DNA from: Clytia hemisphaerica
Taxonomy: Eukaryota; Cnidaria; Hydrozoa; Leptothecata; Clytiidae
Direction: 5' to 3'
Assembly (NCBI GenBank): GCA_902728285.1
Contig: CACVBU010000351.1
Location: 1,236,370 to 1,300,369 of the forward strand
DNA length: 64,000 bases
The position numbers and the translations under genes were made by a program. The notes beneath the pieces are model-generated. The model ran no database searches and was not told the origin of the DNA. It worked only from the letters and a program-made list of their open reading frames with translations. Positions within the stretch are counted from its first letter, which is position 1. The number at the start of each line of letters is the position of its first letter. This document shows positions 1 through 11,049 of the stretch, piece after piece.

Positions 1-512
1 TCTTAAAAACCACAAATTATTTTTAAGCGCGTTAAACTACAGTTGGAAAGTAGACCAAAAACTTAGGACCTTGGGATCTCAGGATTTAAAATCTAAACTT
101 TGCCCCAATAAGGCTTGGAATATAGCCTAGAAGCCACCGCAAGCCCCTCCAAAATCGAAATATTCAATGAAAAAAGGTGAAGTGCTAAATAGCACTTTAA
201 ATTCTAAAAAAAGGTTAAAATACACTAAAATCTTAATATTTTTCGACCTTGATTGTATTCCGCCATGTTGTTTTAAATTTACTTAAGGTTTTTGAACGTT
301 CGAATTTCTAAACATGCGAATCGCGCTGTTAGCAACTAGAATCGAAAACAATATGGTGGACTAGTCAGCTCTAAACCTGGACACGCTCTCTCTCTCTATA
401 CAGTTAGCCCAATCCCAGTCAAGTAGTTAAAGATCAGCGTTCCAAACCCCTTTCTATTATTGTAGCGACACTCAAAAGTCATTTCTACGTTTCTTTTCTC
501 TTTCCATTACAG

Positions 513-582
513 GTTGTGGTCCGATTTCTCTTGCCAGATCGTAAACATGCCATTCAAGCGTTTTTCCGCCCCCTCGAAACGG
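513..582 (+). CDS. ASPSCR1: ASPSCR1-like exon, start of UBX domain
   Basis: The acceptor is a pyrimidine tract ending in ATTACAG and the donor is GTAAGA. There are 23 codons plus one base. It encodes RFLLPDRKHAIQAFFRPLET, the first strands of the UBX fold. Its last ~30 bases and donor are repeated in tandem downstream. Confidence 0.8.
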
Positions 583-3500
583 GTAAGAAGCACTACAAAA
601 ACTTTTCATCAGAGCTTTTTTTTGAATGTGGTACCCTAATGGTAGGACTAGTCAATTCAAGCGTTTTTCCGCCCCCTCGAAACGGGTAAGACGCACTGCA
701 AAATCTTTTCATCAGCGTTTTTTTTTTGAATGTGGTACCCTAATGGTAGCACTACTCAGTTGAATCGTTTTTTTTTTGTCCCCTGGAAACGGGTAAGAAC
801 CACTGAGCTTTATATATGTTTATCTTGTAGGAAGTTTCTTAATCCCGGCAAAGGAAAATTTTGATCGGAGTTTTTTTTAATGTGGTACCCTAATGGTAAC
901 ACTTATCAATTAAAGCGCTTTTTCATCCTCTCGAATAAATGGTTTCGGGGTAAGGGGTTGACATTTAGTTTACAGACTGCAATCCAAATATTATCGGCCT
1001 TTTTACGCCGGCCCTTATTAACATGACGTTATTTTTTCGTCGCTGGCGTAATAAGGGCCGGCGTAAGGTGTCAGAATTAGGTTAGGGCCGGGCTAAAAAT
1101 GAAAAGCATTGAGCTGAGGCGTTATAAGGGCCGGCGTAAAAGGGGCCGGCGTAAAAAGGGCCGATAAGGTACTCGTGGGACCGTTTAGTAAAAATGATTT
1201 TATTTCATTGGAGAGTGGTTTTTGACGTCAGATATGTAAAACATTCTATTCATTTTTATTCTTTTCATTTTCAGTCAAGTCGTTGAGAGAGTTCCTTCGC
1301 CCGTATATTCATAAAAGTATCAAGAAATTTGATTTATGTAAGTGGAGGGTCGCCTTCTACTCTATCTACTTAACTGAATGACACATGCTTATAAAGGGAT
1401 GGTTCGACCCAAATTGGGCCAAACTGGGGAGGCTAATTTTCTTTATTGTTGATATATAGGCAGTTTTGACAGTCCTTAGAATCTTTTATTGACATCTACC
1501 TAATCTGCATATTTTGTCTGTCTGACTAGGTTTCCAAAGTATTGAACTTATTTCTTCAAATTAAAAATGTTTAATACAAATTTCAATGTTTTTAGTTTTG
1601 AATGACTGATGGACTGCTGCTAAAAATAGCGTGGATTCGAAAAATTTTTTAAATAGGGGGGATACACATATAGAGGGGATGAAATAAAAATGGGGTTTAG
1701 ACCCCTCTGCATACTATACAGTTTCTTTAGAGTCTTTTACTGATATCTAATCTGCATATTTTGCCTGTCTGACACTGGGTTTCCAAAATATTGAATTTCT
1801 GTAAACAAGGGTTAACTCACAGACCGTATCAAAACAAACTGTGTTCTAGGTGCGGCAGCCTATATGATTTTAGAATTTTGTATGTGGAGTTAAGTTTTTT
1901 TTCTGAAATTTTGAGTCTGGATACCGAGGTTACTTATTTCTTCAAATTCGTGAAACATTCGATAGACCTTTTTATAAATTCAGTTACGAGCAACGCTTAC
2001 CTCGTTTTCATAATATTGTTTTGGTAATTCATTCCCAGAGGAGTTTATGAGGAGCTTACACCATTTATAAAAGTAACACTGGAGACTCAAGAGATTTAAT
2101 CACCTTGGTAATGGTTTCAAAACGAAGCTTTCGTTACCAAGGCCTATTCTATAGACGATCCTATCGTCTACACAAGATCACTAAAAAAGGGAATAGTTTA
2201 GGAGAGGCGTGATAAATTCGGGTGGAGTGAGTAAGCAGTGGCGGAGATGTTTATAGTGTTCCAAAACTCTACCGCCACTTTTTTCCCGTAAACCACCTTG
2301 ACGCCCTAACTCTTTCTCGCGTTTACTGACCTTTAAACGGACGATAGCTTCGTCTACCTATTCTATTACTTTTCTATTTTGCTTTTTAGTTACGACTCCT
2401 CCGAAAAATGTTTTGAAAGACCAGAAAGCAACGTTATATCAGGTTTGTTTTGCCCCCGCTGCTCTTAGAAAATTGTAAATGTAATTATAAATTTATTGAA
2501 TTATTTGTTTCTACGGCAACTCGTGATATGTAATCCTTAGGCACAAGATTAATTTTTTGCCACCTGCTGGAATCATGTATTTTACAGACCAAAATTGCCA
2601 AAATTGCCCTTTTTTGTCCAGAATGGGTACATCCAAAGGGTATTAAACCCAACGGAGGCACTAACCGTAGTTCTCAGAAAAATTTGCCTTAGGTACCACC
2701 ACCCCCTGTAATATTGGTAAATGACTCTGGGAAAATGCATCGTAGTACCTAGTTGTCAATTTCACCTCGCCAAAATGTAGGAGAGCTCAAAAGTTTTTGT
2801 GACGATTCAATTTTCTAAAATTTATTTAGTTTATATTTCCGTTAATTTCGGTCAATACGTGCTTTTAGCTAATTTACATTCTGGTCTGTAAATTACGATC
2901 AGGCAGGTGGCCGAACCAAAGTTTAGTAAATCATCTCTAATTATCCATATCTTCCACTGGTCAAAATTTCAAGGTCACAGCATCAGTCGATCTTGAGATT
3001 TCAAAGGGGGAGTCAAGGTTCTATCCCTTCCCAAAATAAAGAAAGAAAGATTTTTCACAATTATTTGAATTATCATTTCAGCTCCCAGTTCGATTACTCA
3101 AAACATAGCCCAGCACTTTTTCAAAACAAAAAAATAGCCCTCAAGCAAGAGAATAACTCCCCTTAAGGGTTTAAATTTAGTGGTAAATTCTATGGGATTG
3201 GATGTTCAGATATGAGATTAACTCGTTCCGGACTCTTAAGCCACCGAATGAATACATAATACTTTCGTTTATCACTACAGGCCAAATTATGTCCAGCCTC
3301 AAGAGTGTACGTCAGTTTGGAAAAAACAGGTAATTCAATCAAGAGTTTTATTTTAATACTAGCCGCTACCTGGCGTCGCACGCCGGTTAAGCTGTAGCTG
3401 AACGCACTAAATATCTTTTGGATGTTGAAGATGACTTAAAAGCACGATCAACTAAAAAAAGAAATATTTTCAAAATATGACTCTAGTCCCCCCCCCCGTT

Positions 3501-6500
3501 TGTCTTATTATTTAGCCATATTTGGATTGTGTACTGTCCCCGTGACGTAATTTTTTGTTTAAGTCAAAACTTATTAGAAAGAGCATCATTTATTAGAATT
3601 AAACTGTACCAGTGTCGTGCGTCCGAAACGACTCCGCTAATAGATATTTTTCTCGCTTCGCTCGGCGTTAAATATGCCGTCCAGTTGAAATGACAATTCT
3701 TCAGGAAAAAAGCGGGAAAGTCACTAAGAATAATGTAACTCTTTTTTTTTTATCAGATTAAAAAGAATGATATAAGACAATTCTAAATTGGTTTTTTTTA
3801 ACCCTTGTCATAACTTCATAACCCTTGGCATAACGATTTAAACATGTAAAATAACGTACACACTTTTTAACAGTAATATATAAATTATAATACTGAAATA
3901 GCTAAATACTAATCATAGCACTATAGAGGAGTGAGTCACTCCAATCATCATAAATTTTTCAAACAGCTATTTCTGTCTAGTGCTCGATTGCACAGACCAT
4001 CAATTGACAATCCACTTGATTCAACAATTCGATCTAATAAAGTCTTACAAGGCCTTCCACGTTATGTATAATTGTCACAGTTGAAGGCAAGCATTTTTAC
4101 TGATCATCCAAGGGGCATTCTATTCGCATGTTTTATATAATTCTGTTGTTGTTTTCGAATAAAACAAGAAACATCAACACTTCCACAGAGGTTGTGCAGT
4201 TGTTCATTACTAATGCGATAACGGTAGTCATTCTCACTTTCATTGACGAAACGAAAGCCTCCTCGAACGATACGTCTGAGGAAACCATGGTAGGTTACCT
4301 TATCGGGGAAAACTTCGTCGGGGAAAATTTTCGTCGGGGAAAAATATTCGTCACTTGCTGATAGTTGGTAAACGCATTAAGGCCGGGGAAAATTTTCGTC
4401 GGGGAAAAATATTCGTCACTTGGCCTAAATTTCGTCACTTTTCTCCGACGAAGTTTTCCCCGATAATACATCAAGGCGTTCCATTTGGGCTTTTTTGTTG
4501 ACATTCCAATCTTGGCAAGCGTAGGCCAGTGTATACGAACAAAACTTTCCAGAAATTTGACTCTTGTTCTTAAATTGATTCTCATGTTCTGAAGAAGATT
4601 GTTCATGTCAGTAAATTTACTAACTGCCAATTGAATCCGGTTATTTATTTCAGGATCTCCTGTGTTAGGTTGATCACAGCGAATGTGGGCACCAAGGTAA
4701 ACGAAATTCTCAACATTTTTGAGACTGTTGTTTCTTAAGCTGAGAATTGACTGTGGGTATTGGTTCTGCAAGTGATTGAAAACCATGGATTCAGTTTTTT
4801 TGATTAGATTAGATCATCTGCATATCCATTCCATGGGATCGTTTTTGTACCATGCATTGTGACGTTATTTCTTCTCATTTCTGGACATTTATCCCGGCTG
4901 ATAGCTCTAGGGTTTATTCGGTAAGAATATTCATAGAAACCAACATTTTCATTTTCGCATTTATCAACGAAGATGCGCATTACGTTATCAATGTATACTG
5001 TAGATTAAAGAGAAGGGGGCTTTCGGGACCACCCTGCCTCACACAAGAAGTGGTAGCAAAGGTACTGTTGGCTTCAGGGTATGTTAGCGAAGTATTTTCA
5101 TAGCGTTTTTCGAGTACTTGAATGACTGTAGGACATTCGCTGTCGGGGAATCGTAATTTGATAGACTGGAATAGCCAGGATCTGGGGATGTGATCATATG
5201 CAGCTGTAAGGTCTACCAATAGTAGGTAGAGTGGCTGTTATTTTCTGTCAGTGATCTGTTAAATTCTTTTCAGTAAGAATATTCCATCGGTGGCTCCTCG
5301 GTTTTGTCTGAAACCGTTTTGTTGGTCGGTAAGTTGGGTATTGTACCAGAGCTGAAGGCGCTCAAGGATAATGTTAACGAGTAGTTTGCAAAGTGTTGAA
5401 CCGATGCTTAAACCACGGTATTTGGATGGGTCGCTTTTGGATCCTTTCATCTTCCACAATGTTTTAAGGCGTGAATTACCACCACGATCCTGGGATACCC
5501 AATTGATTCCAAACATTAAGGGATATTTTGTGCAATATGTGGTGCAAAGCTGGTTCGTTGTAAAATTTGAGAAGCTCTGCATCAATGTCATTATTATCTT
5601 TGTTGTTTTTTAAAAATTTGATGTGTTTTTCGATTTTTTCCATTGAAGGTGAGTTGTCATCGATGGGACACATCCTCGATTTTTCCCTTAACTCGTGGAT
5701 GAAGGTGGGTAGGTCAGTTCTTACTTCGGCGGGTTCATGTAACTCTGAAGAAAGATCTCGGTTGAAAGTGAGATTTAAAATGTTCTAAAAGTTTTTGAGG
5801 TTGGGAATGGGCTTTAGTGTTGTGTTCTGATTCCTAGCACGGTGAAAAAGTTTTGACCGCTAATTGATTAATTTGTTCGGCCTCTGGTTCAAGGTATTTG
5901 TTTTTAAGATAGTCGGATTTTCTTTCTGGTAGCTTTTATAGTTTTTTAATCGGAATTTTGTAACATAAGATCATCTTTCAGTTTATAGAGTTCCTGAAGC
6001 TTTTCATCATTATTATGGCACGGTTGGTAGATTTTTGCATTTCTGATATGTTCTTTGATGCAGCCTCATTAATAGATTTTAAAAGTTTATCATTTAATGA
6101 TGTATTATGGGTGCTGGGTATGTGCGGACGGTAAGTCTCTAAGAGTTGCAAAAATCAGAAAAATTTAAATTACTCTCTTTTAGCGTCGGAAAATTCACGA
6201 TCTTTAGGACATTATTTTGAAAAAGTCTCTCTATCGGTAGGAATTTTTAAAAAATCAAAGAAAATTAAGGGACACCTTTTCAGCAAAAACCAGTCTCTTT
6301 AAGGGTCGGGTTTTGGAGGTCCCATCTGCACATTCTGCCCATGTAGATGGGCTTTAAATTTCAAAACAAAGGCTGAATTAAGTCTAAACCAGGCTCTATC
6401 CGATCTATCAAAGGATCAATCAAAACAAACTTCTCGAGAACAGAAACATTGCTTGCGAAAACGAAAGTGGTGACACGCAGCCTACAGAACACGGCTAGAT

Positions 6501-9500
6501 ACTCTAGATATTCTGGAGTTGCATGAAACTTCTTCAACATAATTAGACATCCTATTATTTGTTTGGTGAATTTAAAACTGGCAGAAATAAGTCAAATTTT
6601 TGGAATTTATTCAAATTTTTTTTATCTAACTTCTTTTACCAAATATTTTTAGTGTAATTTGTCAAATTTTTTAATCTTCGAAGCCCCTTTGCTTGCATAA
6701 TTTTAACGGGCCACAGATTATTCTTGTCAAAATATTTCGTTTCCATATCTCGTTTTTTTAATCTAGATCACGTCTTGGGCGAGTCCTATCTGGACTGCAT
6801 CAAGAGTGTCGAGGAAGCACAGAATCTGCTGACGTTGCATTTAAACAAAAATAAATCCATTGAGAAGTAAGTGTTGACATTTAATATGAAACTGTTTTGT
6901 TATGATAAGTAAAAATATCATTCGTGAAGGCCAAATGACCGCTGACGTAAATGACCTGAAATTTGTTAGATTAAATTGAAGTTAGAATGGGACTTTTTTC
7001 TGATACGTTGCCCAATTTCTAAACACAATCACGCAACTTTACTGTCATTCCCAGTCCTTTGAAACGATGCGAAATCCTTTCCAAATCCGAGAGCTTATTT
7101 TCTTCACATCGTTTGTTATCACACATCCCCTTAGAATATCAGCGCGCGGGGTGTACTAAAAACAATGAAAATCTGATCTAAGGTTAGGAAAATACTAATT
7201 AGACTAAAGGATAAGTGGTTTCTAGTCATCCGCTTCCGCAGGGAATGAACCAGGGCGGTCCCTTATTAGAAGAGTTAGGAAGAGTCAATCTAATTCCTTC
7301 AAGTGCTTACTTATGCATCTTGTCATTTTTGTTTATAGAAATCCTTCATATTATTTCTATTCTAGAAAGAAATAAGCTAAATACACGTTTTAATGTGTAA
7401 TGTGATTCTTTGCTTTATGCTCTAAGTATTTGCAAAATTTCTCCCCCTCTGTCTACCACAGTTTGTGAAAAGCTTAGAACAATTAGTTAGACAATTTCTT
7501 CTTTTTCTTTGTGCAGATCCCCTGTTAAGAGGGTCCATTTTCTATTCCTCGGTACTTCAAAGGGGTAGTCGTATGTAGTTCGATGCTTGAATTCCATTTT
7601 GTAAGCCCGAGTTAGATGTCCCATGTTGCTGTAATGTGCTGAGTAATCGAATGCTAATTTTTGCCAGGTCAAATTTTGTCATAGGAGGAGCCTTTGAAAC
7701 CAAGAAAGTGTTAATAGATGGTTAGGTTCCAAATAAACGCCCCCCCCCCGCATTCGAAAATTTTCCATTTCTTATTTTAGCCTATATTTACCTTATTTTT
7801 GGGTTTTCAGAAGTACAATTTCCAACACCCCGGCAATTAGGTCCCACCCTGTTTATTAAAGTTTTGAAAATTCTCCAACACCTCCCCCCCCCCCGTTTAT
7901 TTTGAACCTAAGAATAATATGCATTCTATTGCACCATGGCATTCACGTGGTTCGGCTTCTTGTAGTCTCGTCGCTCTCTCTAAGTGCCATTCAAGTATCA
8001 AAAATGATGGCTCATTAGGTCGTCTCCGGTGACAGAACCCATTCAACCGCTATCGAGTTCATATCTATATATTAGTTTGTTTTTTTTAAGAAACTAGTTT
8101 TACCAAGCAGCCTCAATGTTTCTTAAGAAATCGGTCTTTTGAGCCTTAAATGTTTCTTACATGTTTCTAGACTGTTTGACATAATCAGCCTACTTTTTAT
8201 GCAAAGAAAAAAAAACATTTGTTTTGATTGGAAGGTTCTTAAAAAACCGAATTAAAAATTTTCTCTTTCTCAGCCTCAGCATGTTTCTTAGATGTTTCTT
8301 AGTTTTTAGGCATTCTGAGCCGAATGTTTCTTAAAAGTGTGTGTCTTTAAAAAAACGTGTATCTTTATATCGGCTGCTTAAGAAGTTTGCGTGCCCTGAT
8401 AATAACATTGAGTTTAAAGCCCGAAGGACTAGAGTAGAATCTGTAACCTTTCTCAGGCAATAAAAAGTGAAGCCACTTATTTTCCATCCAGAGCGCACCT
8501 AGAACGCGCCGCAATCATGACGACGAATGGTATCTAGCGGTTCCTTTGTTTTTGAGGACTGCATTTTTTTTAATCTAGCGATAGATTTTACTTTCAATCC
8601 GGCGTTTGTGTAAAAACCACGCGCAGACTTTCTGGATAGGAAATTAATTAGCTTCATTTCCCATGCAGGAGTCTCGAGTTCAGCTTCCAAGAGAAAAAGG
8701 CCCTCGTTTGCCCCAAGATATAGATCTAATTTTTAATTTAAATTCACGTAAGGGAAATTTACTTTATTTAGAGTATAATTTTGAACCCTACTCCCTCCCC
8801 AGGTAATAACGCCTACATATTTCCAACCACCCCTATTTATAAGGATATCGTAAGAACATCTTACAATCTACAGTATGGCCTATTTCAGAAGGCCCATTAT
8901 CCTAAGAAATTGGGTGTTTTAGAGTCGACAAAGCCTCAAAATGTTCTTAACTTGTTCTGAATATTTTGGCCATCAAAGCCTTATATTCTTATTTAGTTTG
9001 TTCTTATAAGCCCCTGTTTATGAAAGAGCTTTTATAGACTTAAAGATGAAGGATGAAAGATGATTCTTTTGTTATTGTACTTGATGGCGAACTGTCTATT
9101 GGCGTGAATAATTTGTTCATACTTGGCAAACAACATTATTTTAACGTTCATCTAACATTCTATGGACGTTATAGATGTTGTTTTTATGTTTATCCTCGAA
9201 ATTGTCGTTTTTTTTTCTTTGCAACTACACTAACTGTCAATAATTCTACTCCCATAAATGTCTACGTTTCTTTTCTTGAAAAAAAAACTCAGAATATAAT
9301 TTATGAGTAATGAAGATATAATCGAACTAACTTTACCCCGAATCTGCAGAAGAAAAGGTTTTGATTGACATCATGCAAATGGCCTTGCTCAGAAAACATT
9401 TTAATAAACGCCGCTAATAAACACCCCAATCCTACAAGCCTACTCTCGGGTACCTAATAGCCGGGGGGTTTGGAATAAGCGGGGGTGGGGGGGGGCTGTG

Positions 9501-9936
9501 GAAAAAATCTTAAAACTTAATAAGCGGGGGGGGTTGGAATAAAAATGTCCCGGGCTGAAAATTAATGAAAAGGAGGCTAATACAGCTGAATTAAGACAAA
9601 AGAGGGAACTTTCAAAAACATTTTCCCAAAAATTAATAAGCGGGGGGGGGGAGGAGTTTGGAATAAGAATGTCCTGGGTAGCAAATTTTCGGAAAATTAA
9701 TTAGCTGGGGGACGGCTATTAGGTGCCCGAGAGTAGAGAGTTAAGGCGCGTTTAATCAAATAAACCCGGTAATTTTACAAAATTCTTATTTCAGTACTAC
9801 CCTACAAAATGGAAAACACATTCCGGATAAAATACCGAACAGCACCGAAGCACGCAATACGATCACCGCAGCAGTGAACAAAAAGTACAACGCTAAACCA
9901 AAAGACGCTCCGAAGTGGTTTAAAACTGGAAAATAA
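513..9936 (+). CDS. ASPSCR1: ASPSCR1/TUG-like UBX-domain gene, 3' part (exons 513-582, 1275-1337, 2390-2474, 6767-6866, 9795-9936)
   Basis: The exons encode the C-terminal part of a TUG (tether containing UBX domain, ASPSCR1) homologue. In vertebrates this protein binds p97/VCP and tethers GLUT4 vesicles. Seen here: FLLPDRKHAIQAFFRPLET, then KSLREFLRPYIHKS, then FTTPPKNVLKDQKATLYQ, which follow in order the UBX-like segment of the family (an FPD..x..QGFFRP core, a LRDFVRSHL helix, then TPPKTVLDD). The last exon ends in APKWFKTGK and a stop, like the family's C-terminal PKWLK motif. Splice phases agree across 513-582/1275-1337/2390 and across 6866/9795. The exon at 513 opens in phase 0, so the 5' part lies outside the window. 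One small exon between 2474 and 6767 is missing from my model: the phases do not join and about 10-20 residues are absent. The introns carry a dead LINE and several MITEs. The family call is by recognition, without alignment. Confidence 0.8.
583..960 (+). repeat. Tandem copies of exon end plus 5' splice site
   Basis: The 3' end of the upstream exon together with its GTAAG donor recurs with a period of about 103-107 bp, giving donors at 583, 686 and 793. Between them lies a spacer with the phrase GTGGTACCCTAATGGTAG. A more diverged unit follows at about 840-960. The spacer type recurs at 53885-54080, so part of this array is a dispersed repeat. Confidence 0.75.
992..1167. mobile_element. Short MITE with TTATCGGCC inverted ends
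   Basis: The ends are TTATCGGCCTTTTTACGCC and its complement, with GGGCCGGCGTAA repeated inside. It is non-coding, about 176 bp, and lies in the first intron of the ASPSCR1-like gene. Its outer bases resemble the element at 4300-4466. Confidence 0.7.
1275..1337 (+). CDS. ASPSCR1: ASPSCR1-like exon, UBX helix
   Basis: The acceptor is TTTTCATTTTCAG and the donor is GTAAGT. The exon encodes VKSLREFLRPYIHKSIKKFD and is in phase with the exon at 513-582, completing its split Val codon. The LREFL stretch corresponds to the LRDFV helix of TUG. Confidence 0.8.
1338..2389 (+). other. Intron with dispersed repeat fragment
   Basis: AT-rich intronic DNA. About 1643-1720 contains a GGGGGGAT / ACCCCTCTGCATACT fragment related to the repeat at 49180-49720. 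I see no other gene. Confidence 0.5.
2390..2474 (+). CDS. ASPSCR1: ASPSCR1-like exon, TPPK segment
   Basis: The acceptor is GCTTTTTAG. The exon encodes FTTPPKNVLKDQKATLYQ and then VCFAPAAL, matching the TPPKTVLDD..TLFQ..LFPAAL order in TUG. I place the donor at GTAAAT (2475). An earlier GTTTGT at 2443 is possible but would drop the PAAL residues. An in-frame TAA follows at once, so a donor is required here. Confidence 0.7.
2475..4299 (+). other. Intron; includes a dispersed repeat at 3357-3690
   Basis: No gene is recognised. About 3357-3690 is a copy, in the same orientation, of the repeat at 28298-28620. Both begin with a phrase close to ACTAGCCGGTACCCGGCGTC and end in a CGCTTCGCTCG-like phrase. 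The missing small ASPSCR1 exon may lie here or at 5.8-6.7 kb. Confidence 0.5.
4300..4466. mobile_element. Short MITE with TTATCGGGG inverted ends
   Basis: The ends are TTATCGGGGAAAACTTCGTC and the complement of GACGAAGTTTTCCCCGATAA. The interior repeats GGGGAAAATTTTCGTC twice. It sits at the 3' edge of the dead LINE that follows. Confidence 0.7.
4467..5790 (-). pseudogene. Decayed non-LTR retrotransposon (LINE) reverse transcriptase
   Basis: On the minus strand, pieces of one reverse transcriptase lie in order in several frames. They are an N-terminal part (5673-5259, with KSDPSKYRGLSIGSTLCKLL), motif A VDLTAAYDHI near 5215, motif B SCVRQGGPESPLLFNL near 5040, motif C GYADDL near 4820, and a C-terminal part with FVYLGAHIRCDQ near 4700. 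Frameshifts and stops separate them, so the copy is dead. No target-site duplication was found. It lies in an intron of the plus-strand ASPSCR1-like gene, in the opposite orientation. Confidence 0.85.
5791..6766 (+). other. Intron, mostly unremarkable
   Basis: AT-rich DNA without recognisable coding sequence. A phrase near 6120-6340 (CTCTTTTAGCGTCGGAAAATT) loosely resembles parts of 16100-16300 and 47850-47930, suggesting a dispersed repeat. Confidence 0.4.
6767..6866 (+). CDS. ASPSCR1: ASPSCR1-like exon
   Basis: The acceptor is TTTTTTTAATCTAG and the donor is GTAAGT. In the only open phase it encodes HVLGESYLDCIKSVEEAQNL and then LTLHLNKNKSIE. Its end phase (AA) joins the next exon to give Asn. 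It corresponds to the helical stretch after the UBX core in TUG, which is poorly conserved. Confidence 0.75.
7722..7911. mobile_element. MITE with TTAGGTTCCAAATAAACGCC ends
   Basis: A 190-bp element. The left end TTAGGTTCCAAATAAACG is complementary to the right end CGTTTATTTTGAACCTAA, and each is followed inward by a run of C or G. Non-coding. Confidence 0.6.
8073..8362. mobile_element. MITE of the CACGTTTTTTTATAAGAA superfamily
   Basis: Inverted ends of the type GTTTTTTTTAAGAAAC..TTAAAAAAACGTGTA enclose several ATGTTTCTTA phrases in both orientations. Related copies lie at 16782-17155, 20942-21218, 50215-50449, 56706-57095 and 57163-57390. Confidence 0.55.
8860..9010. mobile_element. Half copy of the same MITE superfamily
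   Basis: It contains CCTAAGAAATTGGGTGTTTT, GTCGACAAAGCCTCAAAATG and TTCTTAACTTG, as do 21768-21930, 27384-27551 and 50215-50449. Only one end is recognisable. Confidence 0.5.
9440..9736. mobile_element. MITE with CTACTCTCGGGTACCTAATA ends, copy 1
   Basis: A 297-bp element whose ends CTACTCTCGGGTACCTAATA and TATTAGGTGCCCGAGAGTAG are complementary. The interior repeats AATAAGCGGGGGGG and GGAATAA. A second copy in the other orientation is at 19716-19993 and a lone end is at 25697-25727. Confidence 0.8.
9795..9936 (+). CDS. ASPSCR1: ASPSCR1-like terminal exon
   Basis: The acceptor is TTCTTATTTCAG. It encodes TTLQNGKHIPDKIPNSTEAR and ends DAPKWFKTGK, followed by three stops in a row. The PKWFK ending matches the PKWLK C-terminus of TUG proteins. 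No AATAAA was identified with certainty downstream. Confidence 0.8.
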
Positions 9937-10085
9937 TAATAGTACAGTAGATCTCATCATGATTCGAACGTTTACAACGCGAGAGTTTCTATAAGTCGAA
10001 CATTTTCATTTTCTCATTCACCGGTCGAATTATGGAGGCTTCCCTATAGTACGAAAAGCCATAAAACCGGGTTTTTTTAAGAAAC

Positions 10086-10820
10086 TATTATAGTCTGGCT
10101 GAAATAGGATTTGACCTTGAAAAAATTTCCGCACTAGGTTTCTTGGTACCGTTAGAAGCGCAATTTTATGTAGATTAACATACTCAGAGCCTCACGATGA
10201 GGCCCTTGGGCAAAAAATTTTGTGAAAACAAACCTGGGGGGTACTTTTTTGCCCAAAATGTCCGGAATTCGAGTTTTCGTAACAAAGTTGACCTATACGT
10301 CATGAACTTTTAAGACCTAAAAAACTGCTTTGATTAAATCTTAATTAGAATTTATGAATTGCATTGAAATAAGGACTTGCTAAAAATATAAAAAATCGGG
10401 TTTTTCGGGAAAAACGGGCCATAAAAATCGGGAAATCGGGGAAAACTGCTTAGAAAACCTCAATGAATATTGAAAATATGACAAACTAACGCTTATTAAT
10501 AACATGACAGGTTGACAAATCTAATTCTAAACTTCTGAAAGCCAAAATAATGGTAAGGATCTAGCTCTTCTGGAAAATCACATTTTTAAAATCGGAAAAT
10601 CGGGAAAATGTTAGAAACTTAACTTCTCTTTCAGAATTTCACAAAAGTATTTCAAAAAGTGTTAGATATAAAATGGTCACAACTTTTGAAATTCTGTTAA
10701 GTAAAGTAACGTTAAAAAGTTATGAAATAGGTTTTCGGGGAATACGGGCTCACATAATCGGGAAATTGAGAAATGTAAGATATCGTTAAATTATGCTTTA
10801 AAATTTCATGAGATTTCTCA
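10086..10820 (+). repeat. Left long inverted repeat arm
   Basis: It matches the reverse complement of 14557-15323 from TAGTCTGGCTGA at the outer edge to TTTCATGAGATTTCTCA at the inner edge. It is non-coding and rich in CGGGAAAATCGGG phrases. Confidence 0.85.
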
Positions 10821-11049
10821 ATGTTTTGAGTTTGTGAACTTTGTTCTTTGAAGGCCAGGGATTAAAAAAGCTTCGCGAATCTAGTCGGTAAGTTCGGGCG
10901 ATGGTCCGATGATAACGTCGATCACGACTTTTGCACAATTGACGGAAAGAGAACACTTCATGAGGTGGGACTCGTTTTTTCATCTACACCATAAAACAAT
11001 GCTACACGATTAAAGTTCAACGTTCTCCCCGAAGGAATCATATATGATA

